A stretch of 64,000 nucleotides of DNA from Synchiropus splendidus (GCF_027744825.2 NW_026527056.1:1116001-1180000), one strand, 5' to 3'. Counted from the first letter of the stretch, positions 27,715 to 41,425 are shown. The notes: a model not told the origin generated them from the letters alone. Numbers and translations are program-made.

Positions 27715-30700
27715 CTAGTGGTTGCACAACAAATTTAAGCTGTCTGAAGTGTTTTTCGAAAGTTCTCAAAATTATTATGTTTGGCGTTTTGGAACCCACC
27801 TTATCTCAGGCTGAAAACGCGTTTTCTGCATTGTGCCATAACTTTGCAGGACAGCTGCAGAATATGAAATTTTCACTTCCCACTATAGCAGAAAGGGTCT
27901 TTCTAGTAGTTGCACATCATATTTGAGCTGTTTGAAGTGTTTTTCCAAAGTTATCAACATTTTTATGTTTGGCGTTCCGGAATCAACCTTATCTCAGGCT
28001 GAAAACGCGTTTTCTGCATTGTGCCATAACTTTGCAGGGAAGCTTCAGAACATGAAATTTTCTCCTCCCACTATAGCATAAAGGGTCTCTCTAGTAGTTG
28101 CACATCAAATCTCAGCTGTTTGAAGTGTTTTTCCAAAGTTATCAACATTTTTATGTTTGGCGTTCCGGAATCAACCTTATCTCAGGCTGAAAACACTTTT
28201 TCTGCCTTGTGCCATAACTTTGCATGGAAGCTTCAGAACATGACATTTTCACATCCCACTATAGCAGAAAGGGTCTTTCTAGTAGTTGCACATCAATTCT
28301 AAGCTGTTTGAAGTGTTTTTCCAAAGTTATCAATATTTTTATGCTTGGCGTTCTGAAACCCACCTTATCTCAGGCTGAATACACGTATTCTGCATTGTGC
28401 CATAACTTTGCAGGGAAGCTTCAGAACATGAAATTTTCACCTCCCACTGTAGCAGAAGGGGTCTTTCTAGTAGTTGCACATCAAATCTAAGCTGTCTGAA
28501 GTGTTTTTCCAAAGTTATCATATTTCTATGTTTGGCGTTCCAGAATTGACCTTGTCTCATGCTGAAAACGTGTGTTCTGCATTGTGCCATAACTTTGCAG
28601 GGAATTTTCAGAACATGAAATTTACACCTCCCACTATAGCAGAAATGGTCTTTCTAGTAGTTGCACATCAAACCTAAGCTGTCTGAAGTGTTTTTCCAAA
28701 GTTATCAACATTTTTATGCTTGGCGTTCCGAAACCCACCTTATCTCAGGCTGAAAACACGTTTTCTGCATTGTGCCATAACTTTGCAGGGAAGCTTCAGA
28801 ACATGAAATTTTCACCTCCCACTATTGCAGAAAGTGTCTTTCTCGTAGTTGCACATCAAATCTAAGCTGTCTGATGGGTTTTTCGAAAGTTATCAACAAT
28901 TTTTTGTTTTGCGTTCCGGAACTCACCTTATCACAGGCTGAAAACGCTTTTTCTGCCTTGTGCCATAACTGTGCAGGGAAGCTTCAGAACATGACATTTT
29001 CACATCCCACTATAGCAGAAAGGGTCTTTCTAGTAGTTGCACATCAAATCTAAGCTGTTTGAAGTGTTTTTCCAAAGTTATCAACATTTTTATGTTTGGC
29101 GTTCCGGAACCCACCTTATCTCAAGCTGTGAGCGCGTTTTCTGCAATGTGCCATAACTTTGGAGGAAAGCTTCAGAACATGAAATTTTCAATTCCCATTA
29201 TAGCAGAAAGGGTCTTTGTCGTACTTGCACTTCAAATCTAAACTGAAGTGTTTTTTGAAAGTTTTCAACATTTTTGTGTTTGGCGTTCCGCAATCGACCT
29301 TATTTCAGCCTGAAAACGCGTTTTCTGCAATGTGCCATAACTTTGCACGGAAGCTTCAGAACATGAAATTTTCACCTCCCACTGTAGCAGAAAGGGTCTT
29401 TCCAGTAGTTGCACATCAAATCTAAGCTGTCTGAAGTGTTTTTCAAAATTTATCATATTTTTGTATTTGGCGTTCCGGAATTGACCTTGTCTCATGCTGA
29501 ATACGTGTTTTCTGCATTGTGCCATAACTTTGCAGAGAAGTTTCAGAACTTGAAATTTACACCTCCCACTATAGCAGAAATGGTCTTTCTAGTAGTTGCA
29601 CATCAAATGTAAGCTGTGTGAAGTGTTTTTCCAAAGTTATCAACATTTTGATGCTTGTCGTTCCGAAACCCACCTTATCTCAGGCTGAAAACGCGTTTTC
29701 TGCATTGTGCCATAACTTTGCAGAGAAGCTTCAGAACATGAAATTTTCACCTCCCACTATAGCAGAAAGGGTCTTTCTAGTGGTTGCACAACAAATTTAA
29801 GCTGTCTGAAGTGTTTTTCGAAAGTTCTCAAAATTATTATGTTTGGCGTTTTGGAACCCACCTTATCTCAGGCTGAAAACGCGTTTTCTGCATTGTGCCA
29901 TAACTTTGCAGGACAGCTGCAGAATATGAAATTTTCACTTCCCACTATAGCAGAAAGGGTCTTTCTAGTAGTTGCACATCATATTTGAGCTGTTTGAAGT
30001 GTTTTTCCAAAGTTATCAACATTTTTATGTTTGGCGTTCCGGAATCAACCTTATCTCAGGCTGAAAACGCGTTTTCTGCATTGTGCCATAACTTTGCAGG
30101 GAAGCTTCAGAACATGAAATTTTCTCCTCCCACTATAGCATAAAGGGTCTCTCTAGTAGTTGCACATCAAATCTCAGCTGTTTGAAGTGTTTTTCCAAAG
30201 TTATCAACATTTTTATGTTTGGCGTTCCGGAATCAACCTTATCTCAGGCTGAAAACACTTTTTCTGCCTTGTGCCATAACTTTGCATGGAAGCTTCAGAA
30301 CATGACATTTTCACATCCCACTATAGCAGAAAGGGTCTTTCTAGTAGTTGCACATCAATTCTAAGCTGTTTGAAGTGTTTTTCCAAAGTTATCAATATTT
30401 TTATGCTTGGCGTTCTGAAACCCACCTTATCTCAGGCTGAATACACGTATTCTGCATTGTGCCATAACTTTGCAGGGAAGCTTCAGAACATGAAATTTTC
30501 ACCTCCCACTGTAGCAGAAGGGGTCTTTCTAGTAGTTGCACATCAAATCTAAGCTGTCTGAAGTGTTTTTCCAAAGTTATCATATTTCTATGTTTGGCGT
30601 TCCAGAATTGACCTTGTCTCATGCTGAAAACGTGTGTTCTGCATTGTGCCATAACTTTGCAGGGAATTTTCAGAACATGAAATTTACACCTCCCACTATA

Positions 30701-31843
30701 GCAGAAATGGTCTTTCTAGTAGTTGCACATCAAACCTAAGCTGTCTGAAGTGTTTTTCCAAAGTTATCAACATTTTTATGCTTGGCGTTCCGAAACCCAC
30801 CTTATCTCAGGCTGAAAACACGTTTTCTGCATTGTGCCATAACTTTGCAGGGAAGCTTCAGAACATGAAATTTTCACCTCCCACTATTGCAGAAAGTGTC
30901 TTTCTCGTAGTTGCACATCAAATCTAAGCTGTCTGATGGGTTTTTCGAAAGTTATCAACAATTTTTTGTTTTGCGTTCCGGAACTCACCTTATCACAGGC
31001 TGAAAACGCTTTTTCTGCCTTGTGCCATAACTGTGCAGGGAAGCTTCAGAACATGACATTTTCACATCCCACTATAGCAGAAAGGGTCTTTCTAGTAGTT
31101 GCACATCAAATCTAAGCTGTTTGAAGTGTTTTTCCAAAGTTATCAACATTTTTATGTTTGGCGTTCCGGAACCCACCTTATCTCAAGCTGTGAGCGCGTT
31201 TTCTGCAATGTGCCATAACTTTGGAGGAAAGCTTCAGAACATGAAATTTTCAATTCCCATTATAGCAGAAAGGGTCTTTGTCGTACTTGCACTTCAAATC
31301 TAAACTGAAGTGTTTTTTGAAAGTTTTCAACATTTTTGTGTTTGGCGTTCCGCAATCGACCTTATTTCAGCCTGAAAACGCGTTTTCTGCAATGTGCCAT
31401 AACTTTGCACGGAAGCTTCAGAACATGAAATTTTCACCTCCCACTGTAGCAGAAAGGGTCTTTCCAGTAGTTGCACATCAAATCTAAGCTGTCTGAAGTG
31501 TTTTTCAAAATTTATCATATTTTTGTATTTGGCGTTCCGGAATTGACCTTGTCTCATGCTGAATACGTGTTTTCTGCATTGTGCCATAACTTTGCAGAGA
31601 AGTTTCAGAACTTGAAATTTACACCTCCCACTATAGCAGAAATGGTCTTTCTAGTAGTTGCACATCAAATGTAAGCTGTGTGAAGTGTTTTTCCAAAGTT
31701 ATCAACATTTTGATGCTTGTCGTTCCGAAACCCACCTTATCTCAGGCTGAAAACGCGTTTTCTGCATTGTGCCATAACTTTGCAGAGAAGCTTCAGAACA
31801 TGAAATTTTCACCTCCCACTATAGCAGAAAGGGTCTTTCTAGT
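27715..31843 (+). repeat. Tandem 2,062-bp duplication within satellite
   Basis: Two adjacent 11-monomer blocks, about 27721-29782 and 29783-31844, match at a constant offset of 2,062 bp with no difference in the stretches I compared. Rare private variants are shared, such as CTTGTCGTTCCG at 29654 and 31716 and ATCACAGG at 28930 and 30992. The near identity marks a recent unequal exchange or amplification, or possibly an assembly artefact. Confidence 0.85.
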
Positions 31844-34499
31844 AGTTGCACATCAAATCTAAGCTGTTTGAAGTGTTTTTCCAAAGTTATCAACATTTTT
31901 ATGTTTGGCGTTCCGGAACCCACCTTATTGAAAACGCCTTTTCTGCATTGTGCCATAACTTTGCAGGGAAGCTTCAGAACATTAAATTTTCAACTCCCAC
32001 TATAGCAGAAAGGGTCTTTCTAGTAGTTGCACATCGAATCTGAGCTGTTTGAAGTGTTTTTCCAAAGTTATCAACATTTTTATGTTTGGCGTTCCGGAAT
32101 CAACCTTATCTCAGGCTAAAAACGCGTTTTCTGCATTGTGCCATAACTTTGCAGGGAAGCTTCAGAACAAGAAATTTTCACCTCCCACTATATCAGAAAG
32201 GGTCTTTCTAGTAGTTGCACATCAAATCTAAGCTGTTTGAAGTGTTTTTCGAAAGTTATCAACATTTTTATGTTTGGCGTTCCGGAATGGACCTTATCTC
32301 AGGCTGAAAACACGATTTACGCATTCTGCCATTACTTTGCAGGAAAGCTTCAGAACATGAATTTTTACCTCCCACTATAGCAGAAAGGGTCTTTCTAGTA
32401 GTTGCTCATCAAATCTAATCTGTTTCAAGTGTTTTTCCAAAGTTATCAACATTTTTATGTTTGGCGTTCTGAAATCAACCTCATCTCAGGCTGAAAACGA
32501 GTTTTACGCATTGTGCCATAACTGTGCAGCGAAGCTTCAGAACATGAAATTTTAACTTCCCACTATAGCAGAAAGGGTCTTTCTAGTAGTTGCACATCAA
32601 ATCTAAGCTGTCGAAATTGTTTTTCCAAAGTTATCAACATTCTTATGTGTGGCGTTCCGGAATCAACCTTATCTCAGGCTGAAAACGCGTTTTCTGCATG
32701 GTGTCATCACTTTGCAGGAAAGCTGCAGAATATGAAATTTTCACCTCCCACTATAGCAGAAAGGGTCTTTCTAGTAGTTGCACAACAAATCTAAGCTGTT
32801 TGAAGTGTTTTTCGAAAGTTATCAACATTTTTACGTTTGGCGTTCCGGAATGGACCTTATCTCAGGCTGAAAACACGATTTACGCATTCTGCCATAACTT
32901 TGCAGGAAAGCTTCAGAACATGAATTTTCACCTCCCACTATAGCAGAAAGGGTCTTTCTAGTAGTTGCTCATCAAATCTAATCTGTTTCAAGTGTTTTTC
33001 CAAAGTTATCAACATTTTTATGTTTGGCGTTCTGAAATCAACCTCATCTCAGGCTGAAAACGAGTTTTACGCATTGTGCCACAACTGTGCAGCGAAGCTT
33101 CAGAACATGAAATTTTAACTTCCCACTATAGCAGAAAGGGTCTTTCTAGTAGTTGCACATCAAATCTAAGCTGTCGAAATTGTATTTCCAAAGTTATCAA
33201 CATTCTTATGTTTGGCGTTTCGGAATCAACCTTATCTCAGGCTGAAAACGCGTTTTACGCTTTGTGCCATAACTTTGCAGGAAAGCTTCAGAACATGACA
33301 TTTTCTACTCCCACTATAGCAGAAAGGGTCTTTCTAGTGGTTGCACATCAAATCAAAGCTGTCTGAAGTGTTTTTCCAAAGTTATCAATATTTTTATGTT
33401 TGGCGTTCCGGAATCGACCTTATCTCAGGCTGAAAACGCGTTTCTTGCATTGTGGCATAACTTCGCAGGGAAGCTTCAGAACATGAAATTTTCACCTCCC
33501 ACTGTAGCAGAAAGGGTCTTTCTAGTAGTTGCACATCAAATCTAAGCTGTCTGAAGTGTTTTTCCAAAGTTATCAACACTTTTATGTTTGGCGTTCCGGA
33601 ATCGACCTTATCTCAGGCTGAAAACGCGTTTAACGCATGGTGCCATAACTTTGCAGGGAAGCTTCAGAACATCGAATTTTAACCTGCCACTATTGCAGAA
33701 AGGGTCCTTCTAGTAGTTGCACATCAAATCTAACCTGTCTGAAGTGTTTTTCGAAAGTTATCAACATTTTTATGTTTGGCGTTCCGGAATGGACCTTATG
33801 TCAGGCTGAAAACACGATTTACGCATTCTGCCATAACTTTGCAGGAAAGCTTCAGAACATGAATTTTCACCTCCCACTATAGCAGAAAGGGTCTTTCTAG
33901 TAGTTGCACATCAAATCTAATCTGTTTGAAGTGTTTTTCCAAAGTTATCAACATTTTTATGTTTGGCGTTCTGAAATCAACCTCATCTCAGGCTGAAAAC
34001 GAGTTTTTCGCATTGTGCCACAACTTTGCAGCGAAGGTTCAGAACATGAAATTTTAACTTCCCACTATAGCAGAAAGGGTCTTTCTAGTAGTTGCACATC
34101 AAATCTAAGCTGTCGAAATTGTTTTTCCAAAGTTATCAACATTTTTATGTTTGGCGTTCTGGAACCCACCTTATCTCAAGCTAAAAACGCGTTTTCTGGA
34201 TAGTGCCATAACTTTGCAGGGAGACTTCAGAACATGAAATTTTAACATCCCACTATAGCAGAAAGGGTCTTTCTAGAAGTTGCACATCAAATCTAAGCTG
34301 TCGAAATTGTATTTCCAAAGTTATCAACATTCTTATGTTTGGCGTTCCGGAATCAACCTTATCTCAGGCTGAAAACGCGTTTTACGCATTGTGCCATAAC
34401 TTTGCAGGAAAGCTTCAGAACATGAAATTTTCTACTCCCACTATAGCAGAATGGGTCTTTCTAGTGGTTGCACATGAAATCAAAGCTGTCTGAAGTGTT

Positions 34500-36400
34500 T
34501 TTCCAAAGTTATCAATATTTTTATGTTTGGCGTTCCGGAATCGACCTTATCTCAGGCTGAAAACGCGTTTCTTGGATTGTGGCATAACTTTGCAGGGAAG
34601 CTTCAGAACATGAAATTTTCACCTCCCACTGTAGCAGAAAGGGTCTTTCTAGTAGTTGCACATCAAATCTAAGCTGTCTGAAGTGTTTTTCCAAAGTTAT
34701 CAACACTTTTATGTTTGGCGTTCCTGAATCAACCTTATCTCAGGCTGAAAACGCGTTTTATGCATTGTGCCATAACTTTGCAGGGAAGCCTCAAAACATG
34801 AAATTTTCAGCTCCCACTATAGCAGAAAGGGTCTTTCTCGTAGTTGCAGATCAAATCTAAGCTGTCTGAAGTGTTTTTCCAAAGTTATCAACATTTTTAT
34901 GTTTGGCGTTCTGGAACCCACCTTATCTCAGGCTGAAAACGCGTTTTCTGCATTGTGTCAAAACTTTGTAGGTAAGCTCCAGAACATGAAATTTTCACCT
35001 CCCACGAAGCAGAAAGGGTCTTTCTAGGAGGTGCACATCAAATCGAAGCTTTCTGAAGTGTTTTTCCAAAGTTATCAACACTTTTATGTTTGGCGTTCCG
35101 GAATCGACCTTATCTCAGGCTGAAAACGCGTTTCCTGCATTGTGGCATAACTTTGCAGTGAAGCTTCAGAACATGAAATTTTCTCCTCCCACGATAGCAG
35201 AAAGGGTCTTTCTAGTAGTTGCACATCAAATCTAAGCTGTCTGAAGTGTTTTTCCAAAGTTATCAACACTTTTATGTTTGGCGTTCCGGAATCGACCTTA
35301 TCTCAGGCTGAAAACGCGTTATATGCATTGTGCCATAACTTTGCAGGGAAGCCTCAAAACATGAAATTTTCAGCTCCCACTATAGCAGAAAGGGTCTTTC
35401 TCGTAGTTGCACATCAAATCTAAGCTGTCTGAAGTGTTTTTCCAAAGTTATCAACATTTTTATGTTTGGCGTTCTGGAACCCACCTTATCTCAGGCTGAA
35501 AACGCGTTTTCTGCATTGTGCCAATACTTTGTAGGTAAGCTCCAGAACATGAAATTTTCACCTCCCACTATAGCAGAAAGCGTCTTTCTAGTAGGTGCAC
35601 ATCAAATCGAAGCTTTCTGAAGTGTTTTTCCAAAGTTATCAATATTTTTATGTTTGGCGTTCCGGAATCGACCTTATCTCAGGCTGAAAACGCGTTTCTT
35701 GCATTGTGGCATAACTTTGCAGGGAAGCTTCAGAACATGAAATTTTCACCTCCCACTGTAGCAGAAAGGGTCTTTCTAGTAGTTGCACATCAAATCTAAG
35801 CTGTCTGAAGTGTTTTTCCAAAGTTATCAACACTTTTATGTTTGGCGTTCCTGAATCAACCTTATCTCAGGCTGAAAACGCGTTTTATGCATTGTGCCAT
35901 AACTTTGCAGGGAAGCCTCAAAACATGAAATTTTCAGCTCCCACTATAGCAGAAAGGGTCTTTCTCGTAGTTGCAGATCAAATCTAAGCTGTCTGAAGTG
36001 TTTTTCCAAAGTTATCAACATTTTTATGTTTGGCGTTCTGGAACCCACCTTATCTCAGGCTGAAAACGCGTTTCCTGCATTGTGCCAATACTTTGTAGGT
36101 AAGCTCCAGAACATGAAATTTTCACCTCCCACTATAGCAGAAAGCGTCTTTCTAGTAGGTGCACATCAAATCGAAGCTTTCTGAAGTGTTTTTCCAAAGT
36201 TATCAACACTTTTATGTTTGGCGTTCCGGAATCGACCTTATCTCAGGCTGAAAACGCGTTTCCTGCATTGTGGCATAACTTTGCAGTGAAGCTTCAGAAC
36301 ATGAAATTTTCACCTCCCACTGTAGCAGAAAGGGTCTTTCTAGTAGTTGCACATCAAATCTAAGCTGTCTGTAGAGTTTCTCCTGAGTTATCAACATTCT
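34500..36400 (+). repeat. Three-monomer higher-order repeat
   Basis: A 564-bp block of three distinct monomer variants is repeated about three times, followed by a shortened two-monomer step (36212 to 36588). The variant with GGAAGCCTCAAAACATG at about 34785 returns at about 35345 and 35909, once per 564 bp. Confidence 0.75.
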
Positions 36401-39400
36401 TATGTTTGGCGTTCCGGAATCAACCTTATCTCAGGCTGAAAACGCGTTTTACGCATTGTGCCATAACTTTGCAGGAAAGCTTCAGAACATGAAATTTTCA
36501 ACTCGCACTATAGCAGAAAGGGTCTTTCTAGTAGGTGCACATCAAATCTAAGCTGTCTGAAGTGTTTTTCCAAAGTTATCAATATTTTTATGTTTGGCGT
36601 TCCGGAATCGACCTTATCTCAGGCTGAAAACGCGTTTCCTGCATTGTGGCATAACTTTGCAGTGAAGCTTCAGAACATGAAATTTTCACCTCCCACTGTA
36701 GCAGAAAGGGTCTTTCTAGTAGTTGCACATCAAATCTAAGCTGTCTGTAGAGTTTTTCCTGAGTTATCAACATTCTTATGTTTGGCGCTCCGGAATCAAC
36801 CTTATCTCAGGCTGAAAACGCGTTTTACGCATTGTGCCATAACTTTGCAGGAAAGCTTCAGAACATGAAATTTTCAACTCCCACTATAGCAGAAAGGGTC
36901 TTTCTAGTAGGTGCACATCAAATCAAAGCTGTTTGAAGTGTTTTTCCAAAGTTATCAATATTTTTATGTTTGGCGTTCCGGAATCAACCTTATCTCTGGC
37001 TGAAAACGCGTTTCCTGCATTGTGGCATAACTTTGCATAAGGCTTCAGAACATTAAATTTTCACCTCCCACTATAGCAGAAATGGTCTTTCTAGCACTTG
37101 CACATCAAATCTAAGCTGTCTGAAGTGTTTTTCCGAAGTTATTAACATTTCAATGTTTGGCGTTCCAGAATCGACCTTATCTCAAGCTGAAAACGCGTTT
37201 CCTGCATTGTGGCATAACTTTGCTGGGAAGCTTCAGAACATCGAATTTTCACCTCCCACAATGGCAGAAATGGTCATTCTAGTAGTTGCACATCAAATCT
37301 AATCTGTCTGTAGAGTTTTTCCTGAGTTATCAACATTTTTATGTTTGGGGTTCTGAAATCAACCTCATCTCAGGCTGAAAACGCGTTTTACGCATTGTGC
37401 CATAACTTTGCAGGGAAGCTTCAGAACATGATCTTTTCAACTCCCACTATAGCAGAAAGGGTCTTTCGAGTAGTTGCACATCAAATATAAGCTGTCTGAA
37501 GTGTTTTTCCAAAGTTATCAACACTTTTATGTTTGGCGTTCCGGAATCGACCTTATCTCAGGCTGAAAACACGATTTACGCATTCTGCCATAACTTTGCA
37601 GGGAAGCTTCAGAACAAGACATTTTCATATCCCACTATAGCAGAAAGGGTCTTTCTAGTAGTCTCACATCAAATCTAAGCTGTCTGAAGTGTTTTCCCAA
37701 AGTTATCATATTTTTTTATTTGGCGTTCCGGAACCCACCTTATCTCAGGCTGAAAACTCGTTTTCTGCATTGTGCCAAAACTTTGCAGGGAAGCTTCAGA
37801 ACATTAAATTTTCAACTCCCACTATAGCAGAAAGGGTCTTTCTTGTAGTTGCACGTCAAATCTAAGCTGTCTGAAGTGTTTTTCCAAAGTTATCTACATT
37901 TTTATGTTTGGCATTCCAGAATCGACCTTATCTCTGGCTGAAAACGCGTTTTCTGCATTGTGATATAACTTTGCAGGGAAGCTTCAGAACATGAAATTTT
38001 AACCTGCCACTATAGCAGAAAGGGTCCTTCTAGTAGTTGCACATCAAATCTAACCTGTCTGAAGTGTTTTTCCAAAGTTATCAACAGTCTTATGTTTGGC
38101 GTTCAGTAATCAACCTTCTCTCAGGCTCAAAACGCGTTCTCTGCATTGTGCCATCACTTTGCAGGAAAGCTGCAGAATATGAAATTTTCACCTCCCACTA
38201 TAGCAGAAAGGGTCTTTCTAGTAGTTGCACATCAAATCTGAGCTGTTTGAAGTGTTTATCCAAAGTTATTAACATTTTTATGTTTGGCGTTCTGAAATCA
38301 ACCTCATCTCAGGCTGAAAATGCGTTATCTGCATTGTGCCACAACTTTGCAAGGAAGCTTCAGAACATGAAATTTTCATCTACCACTATAGCAGAAATTG
38401 TCTTTCTAGTCGTTGCACATCAAATCTAAGCTGTCTGAAGTGTTTTTCCAAAGTTAGCAACATTTTTATGTTTGCCGTTCTGAAATCAACCTCATCTCAG
38501 GCTGAAAACGAGTTTCACGCATTGTGCCAGAACTTTGCGGCGAAGCTTCAGAACATGAAAATTTCACCTCCCACTATAGCAGAAAGGGTCTTTCTAGTAG
38601 TTGCACATCAAATCTAACCTGTCTGAAGTGTTTTTCCAAAGTTATCAACATTTTTATGTTTGGCATTCCAGAATCGACCTTATCTCTGGCTGAAAACGCA
38701 TTTTCTGCATTGTGCCATAACTTTGCAGGGAAACTTCAGAACATGATATTTTCACCTCCCACTATAGCAGAAAGGGTCTTTCTAGTAGTTGCACATCAAA
38801 TCTAAGCTGTCTGAAGTGTTTTTTCAAAGTTATCATATTTTTATATTTGGCGTTCCGTAATTGACCTTGTCTCATGCTGAAAACGCGTTTTCTGCATTGT
38901 GCCATAACTTTGCAGGGAAGCTTCAGAACATGAAATTTTCAACTCCCACTATAGCAGAAAGGCTTTTTCCAGTAGTTGCACATCAAATCTAAGCTGTCTG
39001 AAGTGTTTTTCCAAAGTTATCAACATTTTTATGTTTGGCTTTCCGGAATCGACCTTATCTCAGGCTGAAAACGCGTTTTCTGCATTGTGCCATAACTTTG
39101 CAGGGAAGCCTCAGAACATGAAATTTTCACCTCCCACTATAGCAGAAAGGGTTTTTCTAATAGTTGCACATCAAATCTAAGCTGTTTGAAGTGTTTTTCC
39201 ATAGTTATCAACATTCTTATGTTTGGCGTTCCAGAAACAACCTTATCTCAGGCTGAAAACGCGTTTTATACAATTTGCCATAACTTTGCAGGAAAGCTTC
39301 AGAACATGAAATTTTTACCTCCCACTATCGCAGAAAGGGTCTTTATAGTAGTTGCACATCAAATCTAAGCTGTCTGAAGTGTTTTTCCAAGGTTATCAAC

Positions 39401-40127
39401 ATTCTTATGTTTGGTGTTCCGGAATCAACCTTATCTCAGGCTGAAAACGCGTTTCCTGCATTGTGGCATAACTTTGCAGGAAAGCTTCAGAACATGAAAT
39501 TTTCAACTCCCACAATAGCAGAAAGGGTCTTTCTAGTAGTTGCAGATCAAATCTAAGCTGTCTGAAATGTTTTTCCAAAGTTATCAACATTTTTATGTTT
39601 GGCGTTCTGGAACCCACCTTATCTCAGTCTGCAAACGTGTTTCTTGCATTGTGCCATAACTTTGCAGGGAAGCTTCAGAACATGAAATTTTCACCTCCCA
39701 CTATAGCAGAAAGGGTCTTTCTAGTCGATGCACATTAAATCTAAGCTGTCTGAAGTGTTTTTCCAAAGTTATCAACATTTTTACGTTTGCCGCTCCGGAA
39801 CCCACATTATCTCGGGCTGAAAACGGGTTTTCTGCATTGTGCCATAACTTTGCAGGGAAGCTTCAGAACATGAAATTTTAACCTCCCACTGTAGCAGAAA
39901 GGTTCTTTCTAGTCGTTGCACATTAAATCTAAGCTGTCTGAAGTGTTTTTCCAAAGTTATCAACATTTTTAAGTTTGGCGTTCCGAAACCCACCTTATCT
40001 CAGGCTGAAAACGCGTTTACTGCATTGTTCCTTAACTTTGCTGGGAAGCATCAGAACATGAAATTTTCGGCTCCCACTATGACAAACAGGGTCTTTCTAA
40101 TAGTTGCACATCAAATCTAATCTGTCT

Positions 40128-40133
40128 GAAGTG
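40128..40133 (+). repeat. Target site duplication of Polinton, left copy (GAAGTG)
   Basis: GAAGTG directly precedes the element's first base. The identical hexamer is at 57915-57920, directly after the last base. Six-base duplications are the rule for Maverick/Polinton integration. The paralogous satellite copy at 61485-61490 has a single GAAGTG in the same context (AATCTAATCTGTCT before, TTTTTCGAAAG after). Confidence 0.95.
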
Positions 40134-40351
40134 AGAGAGAAGAAGGATACACCAAAATGTCAAAACTGTTTGATTTATGGCCCTGGAGGTAATAAAACCC
40201 CTCCCCTTCCAGAGGTAATAAAACCAACCCCTCCCCCTTTTTATATAAAAAAGAAATTAAAATAATAACCCCTCCCCTTTTTTATATAAAAAGAAATTAA
40301 AATAATAACCCCTCCCCCTTTTTATATAAAAAGAAATTAAAATAATAACCC
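40134..40351 (+). repeat. Left terminal inverted repeat of Polinton
   Basis: Begins AGAGAGAAGAAGGATACACC and matches the complement of the right end up to about 40351. It includes three about 40-bp subrepeats, each with a TATATAAAA box, GAAATTAAAATAATAA and a CCCCTCCCC block (around 40240, 40282 and 40322). One base difference from the right repeat was seen in the unique outer 110 bp (TAATAAAACC against TGATAAAACC). Confidence 0.92.
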
Positions 40352-41304
40352 TTCCCTCGAAGGTCAAGGTCAACCTGTGTGATGCACGGGTGGGAGGCCG
40401 CTACATCCTCGCAGCCGCAACAAACGGTTAGGTCTGGTAGGAGGTCAGGTAGGGTCTGCTCGAGGGAGTGGTTTGAGCGGCTCTGGAGGATTACCTTAAG
40501 AATGTGGGGGGAAAAAAAAAAGAAAAAATAAGATATTGAAAATAAAACTTTAAAGTTTCAGCATTAGTCAATGTTCAAGCTGTTTCTGCATTGTAGACTA
40601 AATAATCTAAACGTGATAGTAGCTACAATATTAATTCTGGTTTAAACGTTTTAGAAGTTATTTAACATCTTATGAAACAGTTTTTCATTCTTGAAATATT
40701 TCTTAAAGATAAAACAGTAGAAAGAAAACACTTTTTTTTTTTTAGTCTTCACTAATAGTTCAAATGACACAGCTACACAACTCATGCATCATTTTTTCAA
40801 AATGTGTTTAAAACAGATAATTTCTACTTGTAAAATACTTTTTAGTTTTTCAGAAAATAAGGTTGAGTGAACAAGGATAAAACAAAAGAAAGAAATACCT
40901 TTAGTTTTCAGAAAATAAGGTTGAGTGAACAAGGATAAAACAAAAGAAAGAAATACCTTTAGTTTTCAGCATTAGTTCAAATGACACAGCTATCCAATAC
41001 GCATGAGTTTCTGTTGAATTAGTCTATTTAATTTTATACCCTGTGTGAGTTTTGAAACAATGCATTTTTACTTACTCAGGAAATACTTTGAAAAATGAGG
41101 TCAACAGAGGGGGGACAACAGTCATTAGGTCTGACTCTTTCTCAGACACTGAAACAGAGTCCGTGGTAACCGGTTAATTTGCTGAGGAGATGTGAGTTCT
41201 TTACCGGCCGGTTGAATCTTCAAAAGAGACAATCTGAAGACAGAGAGGTCTGTCTGAAGACAAACCTCATTCGTCTATCTGAAGGCAAACCTCGCTGTTC
41301 AGAC
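40352..41304 (+). other. Non-coding left-end region with degenerate modules
   Basis: No coding frame is supported. After a GC-richer stretch (40352-40500) the sequence is AT-rich and holds three degenerate modules of roughly 200 bp, each opening with a TTCAGCATTAGTTCAAATGA-like segment (about 40554, 40745 and 40965). A perfect 58-bp direct duplication (about 40851-40968) contains GGTTGAGTGAACAAGGATAA. Its place between the terminal repeat and the first gene suits a promoter/enhancer or replication region; this is inference. Confidence 0.5.
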
Positions 41305-41310
41305 TGAGTG

Positions 41311-41330
41311 AGCACACACACACACACACA

Positions 41331-41366
<36 letters not shown>

Positions 41367-41387
41367 GGCAGGCAGGCAGGCAGGCAG

Positions 41388-41422
<35 letters not shown>
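41311..41422 (+). repeat. Compound microsatellite (CA)n-(CACG)n-(GGCA)n-(CA)n
   Basis: Runs of CA, then CGCA, then GGCA, then CA again. It produces long but meaningless open frames (Cys/Val or Thr/His repeats) on both strands. Confidence 0.95.

Positions 41423-41425
<3 letters not shown>

Larger units (their letters stand above)
12037..40133 (+). repeat. 188-bp satellite array, central block
   Basis: About 150 monomers of the same satellite, same orientation, continuing the monomer broken at 9437. Higher-order structure is strong. The 12351 block recurs at 13667 (1,316 bp, 7 monomers). The 14004-14830 block recurs at 16640-17465 (2,636 bp, 14 monomers). The 20442 block recurs at 21569 (1,127 bp, 6 monomers) and again at 25128. 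The 24361 block recurs at 26048 (1,687 bp, 9 monomers). Minus-strand reading blocks at 34521, 35084, 35648 and 36212 are spaced 563-564 bp (3 monomers). No gene, RNA gene or other insertion was seen in the 28 kb. The array ends at the Polinton target copy GAAGTG (40128-40133). Confidence 0.97.

Noticed and set aside
1..40133. Dozens of 60-130 aa open frames on both strands with shared sequence (MFGVPES..., MLITLEKHFRQ...)
   Set aside because: They repeat with the 188-bp satellite, always end at the same monomer position, and the frame shifts every monomer because 188 is not divisible by three. They reflect few stops in the monomer, not selection for protein.
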